Source: Candidatus Omnitrophota bacterium (GTDB lineage Bacteria > Omnitrophota > Koll11 > Gygaellales > JAQTUY01). Taken from it: a stretch of DNA of 14,801 bases. Below the pieces are notes generated by a model. It did no database searches. It saw only the letters and a program-made list of their open reading frames with translations, and had not been told where the DNA came from. The translations under genes were made by a program, and so were the position numbers. Shown piece by piece: positions 7,136-14,801 of the stretch. Numbering within the stretch: the stretch's first letter is position 1; every line of letters begins with the position of its first letter. The DNA is taken from NCBI GenBank assembly GCA_028707105.1, contig JAQTUY010000031.1, positions 1-14,801 of the forward strand, read 5' to 3'.

Positions 7136-9343
7136 TCAAGTAGCCTCTAATACGACCAAGGTAATGTCATCATACTGCGGCGCGCTGCCGATAAACTTAT
7201 ACACCTCATCCTTAATCACCTTCATCAGGTCTTTAACCGGCATGGCGCTGTGTTCTTTGAATACTTCCTTTAATCTGTCCAACCCGAACCTACCCTGGCC
7301 CGCATCCAGAGCCTCGGTCACACCGTCGGTATAAAGCAATATCTTATCCCCGGGGCTCATCCGGATCTGCCCTTCATCCATGAACCTCTCAATATCGGCC
7401 ATCATCCCCAGCATGATCCCGCCGGACTGGATGGCTTCCAGTTCTCCGGTCAGCTTACGGCAAATCAAGATATGCTCATGGCCGGCAGATGAATAGGTCA
7501 AGGTCTTAGTATGGGCATACCAGGTAAAATAAAGCATGGTCATGAACTTTTGTCCGCCGATATGCTGGTTTAAAATGGCATTGGCGCGAAGCAGGATCTG
7601 CCGGGGAGAAATCTCCTGCTGAGAAAGAGTCTGGATAGCCGTCTTAGCCATAGCCATCAAAAGCCCGGCTCCGACGCCCTTGCCGGAGACATCGCCGATG
7701 ACTATCGAAAGGGAATCCTTATTCGGCAGGGTAATAAAATCGTAATAGTCCCCTCCTATTTCCTTAGCCGGCTCCATCATCCCTTCAACAGTAAGGCCTA
7801 AGATATGCGGCGACTGCTGGGGAAGAAGCATCATCTGGATCTGCCTGCCCATGCGCATTTCCTCATCCAGCCTCTCCTTCTCCACCAATTCCTGATAGTG
7901 CAGGGAATTAAATACCGTAACCCCCGCTTCGTTGCCGAGTTTCTCCAAAAGCTCAATATCCTTAGCCGTGTATGCTTTAAGATTCTCCTTTTTGCCCAGG
8001 CCCAGGACAGCATTGACCTTATTATCCAGGCTAAGGGGCACCAGCACTTCGACCTCCTGCTGAACAAACCAGGCAAGCGCATCAGACCTGATCGGCTCAT
8101 ACTCAGCTTCGTTCTCCAGCTGTCCCCTTTCCAGGACCCGCCCGTGTTCAGAGATCCACTGCGCCAAACCGCCGCATAACTGCGCCCCTTCCGCGCCTGA
8201 GAGTTCCTTTTCCTCCTCTTTTGAGAATATCTCTACGGAAGAACGCTGTTTTTGCCCGTCGGCCTGCTTATAGCCGCGCCTTCCGCTTAAAAAACATTGA
8301 TTCTGGCTCAGATCTACAATATAAAGAAGGGCGTTACGCAGGTACATCGCCTCGCAAACCTCGGTCAAAAGCTGTTTGGTAAGCTCTTCAATATTGATCG
8401 CGGTCGATATCTTCTCGGCGACCTTGCCCAGTATCATCTGGTAATCATACTTACGCCGGCGGAAGAAATGATCGATCCGCGGCTTGAGCCGGTGGTAATA
8501 CCATAAAAATACCAGCAGTGTAGCCGACACCAGCGCCCCTACCGCGATAGGACTTAAAGAAAATATCGCGTCCTTTAAAAAAGCGTAAATAATGCCCACC
8601 GGAGCGACCAGAAAAAGTATACTTAAAGCCCAAAGTATTGTTTTATGAATAACTGTGTCTATTTCCATTGCCCGATAACGAATGATCGCATAACTATTAA
8701 TGACGACATATAATATTATAAAAGGGCTTGTCAACGGCGGGATCGTGAAAGGTAACACCTTCATAAATGAGAAGAAATTCGGCAGGCCGCATAAAGCTCC
8801 GATGATATTACCGATAAAAAAAAGCATCGCCTGCTTCTTCTGAATATGCCCAAGCCGGCGATAATGCTTCAAAAGGGCAAAAAAAGCGATATTCCAGAAG
8901 GCGATATAAGAAAAAACATACACCGCGTAAACCGGCCCCGGCTTGTACACATATCCCCAGTCTATGGGAACAGGGTCGCTTTTAAAAAGCGTGGTTGGTA
9001 CAGTAACGGAAAGAAGGACGGCAAAAACATAAGACAGGAATAAAAAACGGCGGTAATTACCGGCAATACCCAGCCACTCAAAAACAAAATGCATATTCCC
9101 GACAGCTATAAAACTTACCGGTATTGCCATGCATGTTACGAATATGTCGTAAAAACGAACATTCGGAGAAAAACGCATCATGCAGAAAACAAACAACGCG
9201 TAGAAACTTACCGCCATCGTAAAAATAAAAAAAGCCCTCTTGACAGGGTCGCGCCAATTCTTGGATATCACCAAAAAACCTATGGCGATCCCTCCTATCG
9301 CGGTCAGAAGATTCCCGTAACCCAAATAGTATTTAAACCACAT
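7136..9343 (-). CDS. membrane sensor with GAF-like region and SpoIIE/RsbU PP2C phosphatase (copy 2)
   Basis: This is a 735-residue paralogue of the gene that follows it, with the same order: a multi-pass membrane region (about 8-290), an IRYRAMEIDTVIHKT linker, a basic HFFRRRKYDY segment, a GAF-like domain (about 305-480) and a PP2C phosphatase. The catalytic motifs GGDYYDF (530-536), GDVSGKG (550-556), YTDGVTEA (671-678) and DDITL (725-729) are all intact. The PP2C halves of the two copies are very close, including DNA runs that are almost identical (near 5301-5340 and 7534-7576). The membrane halves differ much more, which suggests the copies sense different cues but act on the same or similar substrates. 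GAGG lies seven bases before the ATG. A gap of 51 bases separates it from the upstream oxidoreductase. Confidence 0.92.
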   Translation of the reverse strand: MWFKYYLGYGNLLTAIGGIAIGFLVISKNWRDPVKRAFFIFTMAVSFYALFVFCMMRFSPNVRFYDIFVTCMAIPVSFIAVGNMHFVFEWLGIAGNYRRFLFLSYVFAVLLSVTVPTTLFKSDPVPIDWGYVYKPGPVYAVYVFSYIAFWNIAFFALLKHYRRLGHIQKKQAMLFFIGNIIGALCGLPNFFSFMKVLPFTIPPLTSPFIILYVVINSYAIIRYRAMEIDTVIHKTILWALSILFLVAPVGIIYAFLKDAIFSLSPIAVGALVSATLLVFLWYYHRLKPRIDHFFRRRKYDYQMILGKVAEKISTAINIEELTKQLLTEVCEAMYLRNALLYIVDLSQNQCFLSGRRGYKQADGQKQRSSVEIFSKEEEKELSGAEGAQLCGGLAQWISEHGRVLERGQLENEAEYEPIRSDALAWFVQQEVEVLVPLSLDNKVNAVLGLGKKENLKAYTAKDIELLEKLGNEAGVTVFNSLHYQELVEKERLDEEMRMGRQIQMMLLPQQSPHILGLTVEGMMEPAKEIGGDYYDFITLPNKDSLSIVIGDVSGKGVGAGLLMAMAKTAIQTLSQQEISPRQILLRANAILNQHIGGQKFMTMLYFTWYAHTKTLTYSSAGHEHILICRKLTGELEAIQSGGIMLGMMADIERFMDEGQIRMSPGDKILLYTDGVTEALDAGQGRFGLDRLKEVFKEHSAMPVKDLMKVIKDEVYKFIGSAPQYDDITLVVLEAT

Positions 9344-9394
9344 CTATTGGCCTCGCGTTATAAAGAATGGCGTTTTAGGAAGGCTTCTTTCTTG

Positions 9395-10903
9395 TTAACC
9401 CCGCAGCATTATCTTGGCGGTAGCCTTACCGCTCATCATCACCGCGACTATACCGCCGCAGGGATAAGTCCAATGCCCGGACAGGAAAAGGCCCTTAATA
9501 GGCGTTTTAGGCAGCAACCCGTTAATAGTGCCCTGCTCGACAGTAGCCTCCCAGCCATAAGCAGCGCCGCCGGAATTCAAAGTGTATCTCTGAAAAGTAG
9601 CGGGCGTGGCCAATTCCTTGACCAACACATTATACTTAGGAATATTAGGGTTGATCTTTTTCGCTAATGTTATTAAATGCTTCTCGGCCGCCTGTTTATA
9701 CTGTTCATATTCCGGGGTATTTCGGGGAGGAACCGGACAGCCGGTAGGCGATATAACGCTGACGATATGCTTACCCGCGGGAGCCAGGCTCGGGTCAAGC
9801 ATTGTCGGAATGGTCAAAACAACGCTGTCAATAAAGGGCTGCCTGCAGCATTTATCATAAGCTTCTTTAAGGTCATAAGAATCAAAATAAACTATCTCTG
9901 AGCTATAGACCCCCTCGGGCTTCGGATCCCCTTCCAGGCCTAACCACAATTCATTGAAAGAGACCGAGGGACGGAACTCCTCAAGTTTTCTATCCAGCTT
10001 AGACGGAATATGCTCCCTGCCGATCAGTTCCTGGAAGGTATGCCGGGCGTCGGCATTGGAAACGATTTTTGAAGCAGTGATCTCTTCACCCTGGTTGGTC
10101 AACACGCCCTTGACGCACTTATTATCCAGGATTATCTTTTCAACCTTGGTGCTGACCTTGACCTGGCCGTTATTTCTTTCGATACACCTGATCAAAGCCT
10201 TAGGCAGGGATTGCGCTCCGCCCTTGGGATAAAAAAGCCCTTCGTAATGGATGAAATAAAAGAATGATAACCCCATGAGCGCGGAGAGCTTCTGCGGCGG
10301 GAGGCCCAGGAACATAAAGATCATCGCCGAAAAAAGGAATTTCAGCTGTTCGTCCTTGATAAATTCATCCAGGACCTGCTGGAAGGTCTTGTTGTATATC
10401 TTAAAAATAACCGGGAACCTTACCGGCATAACCATCAGGTCAAGCGCTCCGTATTTCGGCACGAAATCCCTGATCTCATCGCCAAGTTTATTAATCAATT
10501 TATAAAGCCTGAATAATCCGTCCTTCTCCTGGGGGAATTTTTCGTAAAGGATAAATAGGAAATCAATGAAATCCCGCAGGACCACTGTCCAGCCGGCGGG
10601 GTGGAAAATAGTATACAGGTCCGTGAACTTGACCAGCTCGATATCTTTTTCCGCGCCGAGGTCTTTGAGTATGCTCAAAAGAATGCTGTCCTGGTAAAGA
10701 TTGTCTTTTGCCCCGCCCTCGATGAAATGCATCGCGGCGTCAAAGGTAAAGCCCTCTTTAGTAAAGGAAGAACAATACCCTCCCGGTATTTCCGCCTGCT
10801 CCAGGACCAATACCTTGAATCCCGCCTTGGATAAATACGCGGCGCAGGTCAAGCCTCCTATCCCGGAACCGATGACTATTATATCGTAATCATTCTTTGC
10901 CAT
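9395..10903 (-). CDS. FAD-dependent oxidoreductase, CrtI/RetSat-like (COG1233)
   Basis: This 502-residue flavoprotein resembles phytoene desaturases, carotenoid isomerases and retinol saturases. The N-terminal dinucleotide fold reads DIIVIGSGIGGLTCAAYLSK, with Gly12/14/16/17 and an acidic end to the second strand (VLEQ). A GGYCSS FAD-contact segment follows near 42. VSNADA near 286 and the C-terminal SGHWTYPCGGIVAVMMSG close the FAD site as in the family. No signal peptide is visible; family members usually attach to the membrane surface to reach lipid substrates. The substrate cannot be told from sequence: there is no phytoene synthase or other carotenoid gene here, so a polyene, retinoid-like lipid or other unsaturated lipid is equally possible. 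GGAG precedes the ATG by eight bases, and the gene follows its upstream neighbour by 20 bases, so it looks co-transcribed. Confidence 0.85.
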   Translation of the reverse strand: MAKNDYDIIVIGSGIGGLTCAAYLSKAGFKVLVLEQAEIPGGYCSSFTKEGFTFDAAMHFIEGGAKDNLYQDSILLSILKDLGAEKDIELVKFTDLYTIFHPAGWTVVLRDFIDFLFILYEKFPQEKDGLFRLYKLINKLGDEIRDFVPKYGALDLMVMPVRFPVIFKIYNKTFQQVLDEFIKDEQLKFLFSAMIFMFLGLPPQKLSALMGLSFFYFIHYEGLFYPKGGAQSLPKALIRCIERNNGQVKVSTKVEKIILDNKCVKGVLTNQGEEITASKIVSNADARHTFQELIGREHIPSKLDRKLEEFRPSVSFNELWLGLEGDPKPEGVYSSEIVYFDSYDLKEAYDKCCRQPFIDSVVLTIPTMLDPSLAPAGKHIVSVISPTGCPVPPRNTPEYEQYKQAAEKHLITLAKKINPNIPKYNVLVKELATPATFQRYTLNSGGAAYGWEATVEQGTINGLLPKTPIKGLFLSGHWTYPCGGIVAVMMSGKATAKIMLRG

Positions 10904-10923
10904 ATCTCACGCTCCACACGAAG

Positions 10924-11622
10924 TTAAAGGTCAAACAGGCCATCCGGCATCTTGATATCCAGGGCGATATCGCTGTAATCCATGGAATTAACCAGTATCT
11001 TGCCTTCATAGGTCTCGCTGGCAACGGGCAAGAAGCTGGAAGCGTCGATCCAGAGCTTCCTGGCGGTAATGCCGTCCTCGTCAAGGCCGTCTATCGCCAA
11101 TAAATACGCCTTACGCCCCCCCCGCTCGCGGATGCCTTCAATTTTTAATTTATTGTCCTGGCGGTAAGCCTTTAATTTATCCACAATGCTAAGCCAGTCA
11201 GATTCCGTGATAGTGCCTCCCCGGAGCGAAGTGACCATCCTATCGGTGATCTTGCAGGTGGCAACGAACGGCTTGAATATCCCTCCGTGCCGGGCGCGCA
11301 CACTGCCGTTTTTATAAACAGCGGTCGATCCCTTATTCTTGCCCTTGATTATCTCCATACGGATGATCCTGGGCTTCATAAACGAATATTTATAGACCCT
11401 CAGGTCGGTTTTCGATCCGAGCCTTTCGAATTTAGTCAATAAGCACTGGAAATTGTCAAGCTTAGCGTAATTATCGGAAAGACGGTTTATTACTTGATCA
11501 ACATCGGCCGCGGGGACAGTCCGGTAGGAACCTTGAGCGCTTAGCGCCCAAGGCAAACATAAAACAACGAAGGAAATAAGGATGAGATATCGCGCAAAGA
11601 TATTAATATATGCCCTGGGCAT
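10924..11622 (-). CDS. exported LolA-like / DUF1571-like protein
   Basis: This 232-residue protein has a clear signal peptide: basic residues up to Arg11, a hydrophobic core at 12-25 and a likely cut after Ala29 (LSA|Q). There is no lipobox. The mature part starts with a short helix (INRLSDNYAKLDNFQCLLTK) and then beta-rich segments typed FMKPRIIRMEII, VYKNGSVRARHGG and LWIDASSFLPV. This order recalls LolA/LppX-type half-barrel proteins that carry lipids, and TITESDWLSIVDKL resembles the corresponding part of DUF1571 proteins. A periplasmic lipid-binding role is a reasonable inference but unproven. It begins nine bases after the PilZ stop with only a weak ribosome site (AGAG), so translation may depend on coupling. 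Its pairing with an oxidoreductase of lipid-type substrates just downstream is suggestive. Confidence 0.7.
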   Translation of the reverse strand: MPRAYINIFARYLILISFVVLCLPWALSAQGSYRTVPAADVDQVINRLSDNYAKLDNFQCLLTKFERLGSKTDLRVYKYSFMKPRIIRMEIIKGKNKGSTAVYKNGSVRARHGGIFKPFVATCKITDRMVTSLRGGTITESDWLSIVDKLKAYRQDNKLKIEGIRERGGRKAYLLAIDGLDEDGITARKLWIDASSFLPVASETYEGKILVNSMDYSDIALDIKMPDGLFDL

Positions 11623-11631
11623 GTTGAAGCT

Positions 11632-12030
11632 CTATCTTCTTTCGATATACAATCTGTCAAGGTTTTTAAGGATATCCTTCACGGCGTCAAACATCGCTTC
11701 TTTGATCTTTTCCCGGTCCTTAAAATCTATCTGGGTAAACTCAATACCTGTCTCATAACAATCCTGCCCGGCTATCTTTGAATAATACTGCCAGACCACG
11801 TCGCCGCGCACTAAAAGCGGCGGCGAGCTCTCGGAAAGATGGATCTCCAGCTCAATGGGGCTCTTGAGGGGCAGAGGATCGCCGACCATGATCCTCACAC
11901 CCCCAAGGCTTATATCCTGAGTAAAAGACCTTGTCTTCTCCAGCTTTGATTCTTTGGAATCCAATGTGCGATACGCCACAGCGACCGGTATATTCAACCT
12001 GGCAAATTTTCTCTTCTCTTTTATCGACAC
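11632..12030 (-). CDS. PilZ-domain c-di-GMP receptor
   Basis: This 132-residue protein is a single PilZ domain. It has both binding motifs: RKFAR (Arg7 and Arg11, the RxxxR motif) and DISLGG (Asp39, Ser41, Gly44, the D/NxSxxG motif), so c-di-GMP binding is likely. The rest follows the PilZ beta barrel (IELEIHL, VRGDVVW, YETGIEFTQI) and ends in a helix from about 104. The start is a GTG at 12030 with AAGGAGGG five bases upstream; no better ATG exists. It is cytosolic and lacks any output domain, so it must work by binding a partner. A diguanylate cyclase lies three genes upstream in the same operon and could provide its ligand. Confidence 0.92.
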   Translation of the reverse strand: MSIKEKRKFARLNIPVAVAYRTLDSKESKLEKTRSFTQDISLGGVRIMVGDPLPLKSPIELEIHLSESSPPLLVRGDVVWQYYSKIAGQDCYETGIEFTQIDFKDREKIKEAMFDAVKDILKNLDRLYIERR

Positions 12031-12059
12031 GGATCCCTCCTTGCTTGCCTTAAAACTTC

Positions 12060-12830
12060 TTATCCCTTTTTACTCTTATATTCCGAGATCAAGGATCTCG
12101 CTTCATCCTGGAACGCCTTATCATAGGCTTCAACGGGCTTAAGGGCCAGACAATCATTCCACGCCTTTCTTGCCAGATCCCATTTACCGACCGTCATGTA
12201 GCATTTACCAAGCTCAAGATGATGCTCGACTACCTTAGGATTAACGGCAGTAGCTTCTTCCAGGTATTTGACGGCTTCATCCTTACTCGCGGGCGGAAGT
12301 CCGCCGTAAAGCATCTTAGCGAACATCTTCAGCACCCCGGGCAAGGTCGCCACTTCCCGATGCCAGGAACCAAGCGTATGCAACGCCTCATCATTCTTGG
12401 GGTCGATCTGTAAAGCTTTTTCGGCTTCTATTTTTACGTCTTTGGATAACTCAACCTTGATCTTGCCGCCTTTAAATAACGCGAGCCTGCCTTTAGCAAT
12501 AGCAAGTTTTACGTGGCCTTCTATCTTATCCGGACTGATCTCGACTGCTCTTCCCGCGAATCCGGCGGCTTTTTCATAAAGAGCGGCCTTATCGGCTTCC
12601 TTAGCCATGATCCCCATCTTGATATAATTATCGGCGGCTCTCCATAAAGCATCATAATTCTTAGCATCGCCTGCCAGCATCTTTTCGTAGACGGCGGCAG
12701 CGCCCTTGTAATCTAATTTTTGAGACAACTCTTCACCGGCCTGGATATTGTCAGCCGCCTGCGCCGCTACGGCAAATACCATTCCCAAGACCAGCGCGAA
12801 CAACCCCGCGAATAATGCCGACTTCCTCAT
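12060..12830 (-). CDS. exported TPR-repeat protein
   Basis: This 256-residue protein begins with a typical signal peptide (basic RK, hydrophobic 5-20, cut after about Ala25 in AQA|AD). The mature protein is helical, with at least four TPR-like units: LDYKGAAAVYEKML, the pair around NYDALWRAADNYIKMG, DPKNDEALHTLGSWHRE and VVEHHLELGKCYMTVGKWDLARKAW. The segment AKMLYGGLPPASKDEAVKYLEEA resembles the bacterial relatives of eukaryotic RMDN (regulator of microtubule dynamics) TPR proteins. The likely role is a periplasmic scaffold for protein contacts; no partner can be named. The ATG at 12830 overlaps the STAS stop (ATGA, 12827-12830) and is preceded by AGGAGGAGGGG, so start and coupling are secure. 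Confidence 0.85.
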   Translation of the reverse strand: MRKSALFAGLFALVLGMVFAVAAQAADNIQAGEELSQKLDYKGAAAVYEKMLAGDAKNYDALWRAADNYIKMGIMAKEADKAALYEKAAGFAGRAVEISPDKIEGHVKLAIAKGRLALFKGGKIKVELSKDVKIEAEKALQIDPKNDEALHTLGSWHREVATLPGVLKMFAKMLYGGLPPASKDEAVKYLEEATAVNPKVVEHHLELGKCYMTVGKWDLARKAWNDCLALKPVEAYDKAFQDEARSLISEYKSKKG

Positions 12831-13198
12831 GTCCCCTCCTCCTTTTGAAAACTGAATAACGCATCCGCATAGGAATCGTATATAGGTATTAGCTTGGCGA
12901 CCCCGATCACGTTAAACAGTTCCTTCACGTTCTGGTTGACCCTGCAGAGCTTCACGTCCCCGCCCTGCCTCCTTGCCCGCACATGCGCGTTAATAAGGCT
13001 TAAATTTCCGCTGCTGTCGATAAACTTTAATTCGCTTAAGTCAAATAAAAGCTTGGAAAATCCGCCGTCCATGCATTGTTCTATCGCCCTGCGTACCGCG
13101 TCGGCATTGGTTATGTCCAACTCACCGATGATCTTGATCAATTTAACGTCAGTACAATTAGGGATATCCTTTATTTCCACTTTAGCGACGTGTTCCAT
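12827..13198 (-). CDS. STAS-domain protein, anti-sigma-factor antagonist type
   Basis: This 123-residue single STAS domain is like SpoIIAA/RsbV. It has the alternating strand-helix pattern (VKLIKIIGELDI, ADAVRRAIEQCM, KLLFDLSEL) and the phosphorylation loop FIDSSGN with Ser62/Ser63; the second serine matches the one phosphorylated in SpoIIAA. In partner switching, an RsbW-type kinase phosphorylates this serine and a PP2C enzyme removes the phosphate, so the two PP2C genes downstream are natural partners. The residue after DSSG is Asn, where Leu or another hydrophobic residue is usual. No kinase gene is visible here. The ATG at 13198 follows AAGGGGG by only about four bases. The gene overlaps the next by four bases and follows the cyclase by 30. 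Confidence 0.92.
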   Translation of the reverse strand: MEHVAKVEIKDIPNCTDVKLIKIIGELDITNADAVRRAIEQCMDGGFSKLLFDLSELKFIDSSGNLSLINAHVRARRQGGDVKLCRVNQNVKELFNVIGVAKLIPIYDSYADALFSFQKEEGT

Positions 13199-13228
13199 AT
13201 ATCCCCCTTAAACGCACTTATTAAAGCT

Positions 13229-14764
13229 TCAGGAAGAACAGACCATATTCCCGCCCTTGCTTTTTGACTGATACAGGGCCTCATCGGCCTTACGGACCAG
13301 CTCATTCTCATCCAGGGCATCAACGGGGAAAGACGAGACTCCTAAACTTACCGTAATTTTCAACTTCTTATCCAGTTCCATAAAATTAAAATTCTCGATA
13401 TTTTTGCGGATCCTGTCGGCCAGGACGCAAGCGCCGTCTTTACCGGTCTCAGGCAAAACGATAGCCAGTTCATCTCCTCCCCAGCGGGTCGGTATATCTT
13501 CGTCTTTACGGATGGACAACTTGATGACCAGGGCTATTTTCTTTAAAATAATATTTCCGGTCTGGTGGCCGAAAAGGTCATTAGCCTGTTTGAAATGGTC
13601 GATATCCATCATAATGATAGATACCTTGGAGAAATAGCGGCGGGCCCTGGAGATCTCCTCTCTTAAGCGCTGTTCGAAATAACGATGCACAAAAAGCCCG
13701 GTAAGCGAGTCGGTTATGGAAAGCTCGTAAAGGCGGGCGTTAAGGACGATCATCAGCAGCTGGTTAGTCAAAGTAGTATACAGATCCTGGTATTCTTTAC
13801 TGAAAGGCTCATTGACCCTTTTTGCCAGCGCCAACACTCCGATCTTATTCTCTTCCCTGATAAAAAGTGGTTTGCATATCCAATAGCCCGGGTTCCCCGA
13901 GTCGTCAAAATAGAGCTTATCTTCCGAAGGATCATGGGAATCTCCCTGCTTGATATAAATAGTCTCGTTGGAAGCCAGGGCCTTGCCCATCAGCCCCTTA
14001 TCCCCCTTGACATTCAAAAGTATGTTCTTTTTGGTATCATCAAGGCCGCGGTTTATGAAAAAGAGGGTATCTCTGATGTTCTTTTCCTTGAAGATCATTA
14101 TGAACCCGGAATACGCGCCGAGCATTTCCAGTAATATCTCAAGAACGATGTTTAGGAGCACCTCGGTATCCAGCCCGAAGTTGATGGCGGTAGTCACTTC
14201 ATTGAGGACCGTCAGCTCTTCCATATGCCGCTGAAGAAGCTGGTAGAGGGAATTATTTTCCAGGGTCACGATGAACTGATTAGCGCAGCTATAAAGGAAC
14301 ATCCGGTCTTCATCCGTATAAGGCTCACCGGTGAATTTTTTGCCGATAAAATAAACGCCTTTGAGCTCCTTGCGCAGGAAAAGCGGGACTACCAGCTCCA
14401 TCTCCATGGCAGTGAGCATATCCTTAGCTTCGCCTTCCTTCATGTCGCTCACGAAGATGACGCCGTCTTCCTTCTCGGTGATCTCCTGCTGGATATCGTT
14501 TATTCTGGATTTGATCTCGGAGGAACTATCCGATTTGGTGAGGTTGCCGTCTTGAAAAAGGTACAGGAAGGATTCCTTATCTTCTTTCTCCAACACGAAG
14601 ATCGCTACTTTTTTTATTAAAAACAGGCCGGCGACCGAACGGCTAAAGACCTCTATCGTCTGATCGACACTCAACTCCAGATCCAGATGGAGGTCCTTAA
14701 TGACATTAAAAATGCTCAGTAATTCTATAAGCTTGCGCTTGAGCTGTCTTTCAGCGTCGATCAT
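13229..14764 (-). CDS. diguanylate cyclase, GAF-GAF-GGDEF
   Basis: This 511-residue cytosolic protein should make c-di-GMP from GTP. Residues about 18-172 and 183-345 look like two GAF sensor domains, and 350-511 is a GGDEF domain. The metal and nucleotide residues are present: MDIDHFK with Asp387, Asn395/Asp396, SITDSLTGL at 349-357, and the active loop RWGGDEL at 427-433. The loop ends in Leu instead of Phe, a change at a position usually tolerated. The inhibitory I-site (RxxD five residues before the loop) reads KxxD, so product inhibition may be weak or lost. No transmembrane segment is visible. The ATG at 14764 has only a weak AAGG upstream. Only 37 bases of upstream DNA remain, without a promoter I can see, so the operon may start further upstream. 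Confidence 0.92.
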   Translation of the reverse strand: MIDAERQLKRKLIELLSIFNVIKDLHLDLELSVDQTIEVFSRSVAGLFLIKKVAIFVLEKEDKESFLYLFQDGNLTKSDSSSEIKSRINDIQQEITEKEDGVIFVSDMKEGEAKDMLTAMEMELVVPLFLRKELKGVYFIGKKFTGEPYTDEDRMFLYSCANQFIVTLENNSLYQLLQRHMEELTVLNEVTTAINFGLDTEVLLNIVLEILLEMLGAYSGFIMIFKEKNIRDTLFFINRGLDDTKKNILLNVKGDKGLMGKALASNETIYIKQGDSHDPSEDKLYFDDSGNPGYWICKPLFIREENKIGVLALAKRVNEPFSKEYQDLYTTLTNQLLMIVLNARLYELSITDSLTGLFVHRYFEQRLREEISRARRYFSKVSIIMMDIDHFKQANDLFGHQTGNIILKKIALVIKLSIRKDEDIPTRWGGDELAIVLPETGKDGACVLADRIRKNIENFNFMELDKKLKITVSLGVSSFPVDALDENELVRKADEALYQSKSKGGNMVCSS

Positions 14765-14801
14765 TTATATGGCCTTGTATTGTTCCTACCTAAGCCCTAC
14801 C

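Noticed and set aside
9344..9394. Terminator between the oxidoreductase and PP2C copy 2
   Set aside because: AAAGAA/TTCTTT arms exist but the stem is short and broken, and no T-run follows; the 51-base gap is compatible with continued transcription.
9089..9667. 192-residue plus-strand ORF
   Set aside because: It crosses the 3' end of one strong minus-strand gene and the 5' end of another, resembles no protein family and has no ribosome site.

Overview
All supported genes in this window lie on the minus strand, so the biology reads from position 14801 down to 1. The layout is compact, with gaps of 3 to 51 bases inside the main operon and two 4-base ATGA stop/start overlaps. Predicted exported proteins, a LolA/DUF1571-like protein and a CIRCE (HrcA) operator suggest a Gram-negative bacterium of moderate GC. 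The gene mix (HisKA_7TM-GAF-PP2C proteins, DUF1571-like protein, GuaB3-type IMP dehydrogenase, PilZ and TPR proteins) would fit an Omnitrophota or other PVC-like lineage. That placement is inference from style only; no taxonomic marker is decisive here.

Region A (14764 to 4444) is one probable operon of nine genes: a GAF-GAF-GGDEF diguanylate cyclase; a STAS anti-sigma-antagonist protein; an exported TPR protein; a PilZ c-di-GMP receptor; an exported LolA/DUF1571-like protein; a CrtI/RetSat-like FAD oxidoreductase; two paralogous membrane proteins with a multi-pass sensor, a GAF-like region and a SpoIIE/RsbU PP2C phosphatase; and a small protein built from G/A-Q repeats. The mix points to two linked signalling layers: c-di-GMP made by the cyclase and read by PilZ, and serine-phosphorylation partner switching with STAS as substrate and the PP2C proteins as phosphatases. 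No RsbW-type kinase or sigma factor is present in the window.

Region B (4424 to 2322) is a self-contained groES-groL heat-shock operon. It has a near-consensus sigma-70 promoter, a CIRCE element with one arm mismatch, strong ribosome binding sites and a perfect 16-bp terminator hairpin.

Region C (2310 to 1927) is a gene-free gap holding a GC-rich imperfect palindrome of about 168 bases, a second 15-bp inverted repeat, and a good promoter for the next genes.

Region D (1926 to 1) is a purine operon: a CBS-less GuaB3-type IMP dehydrogenase overlapping by 4 bases a GMP synthase (guaA) with an unusual Lys/Arg-rich N-terminal tail. The GMP synthase gene runs off the window after its glutaminase domain. 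Together they would convert IMP to XMP to GMP. No RNA genes, CRISPR array or transposase were found.
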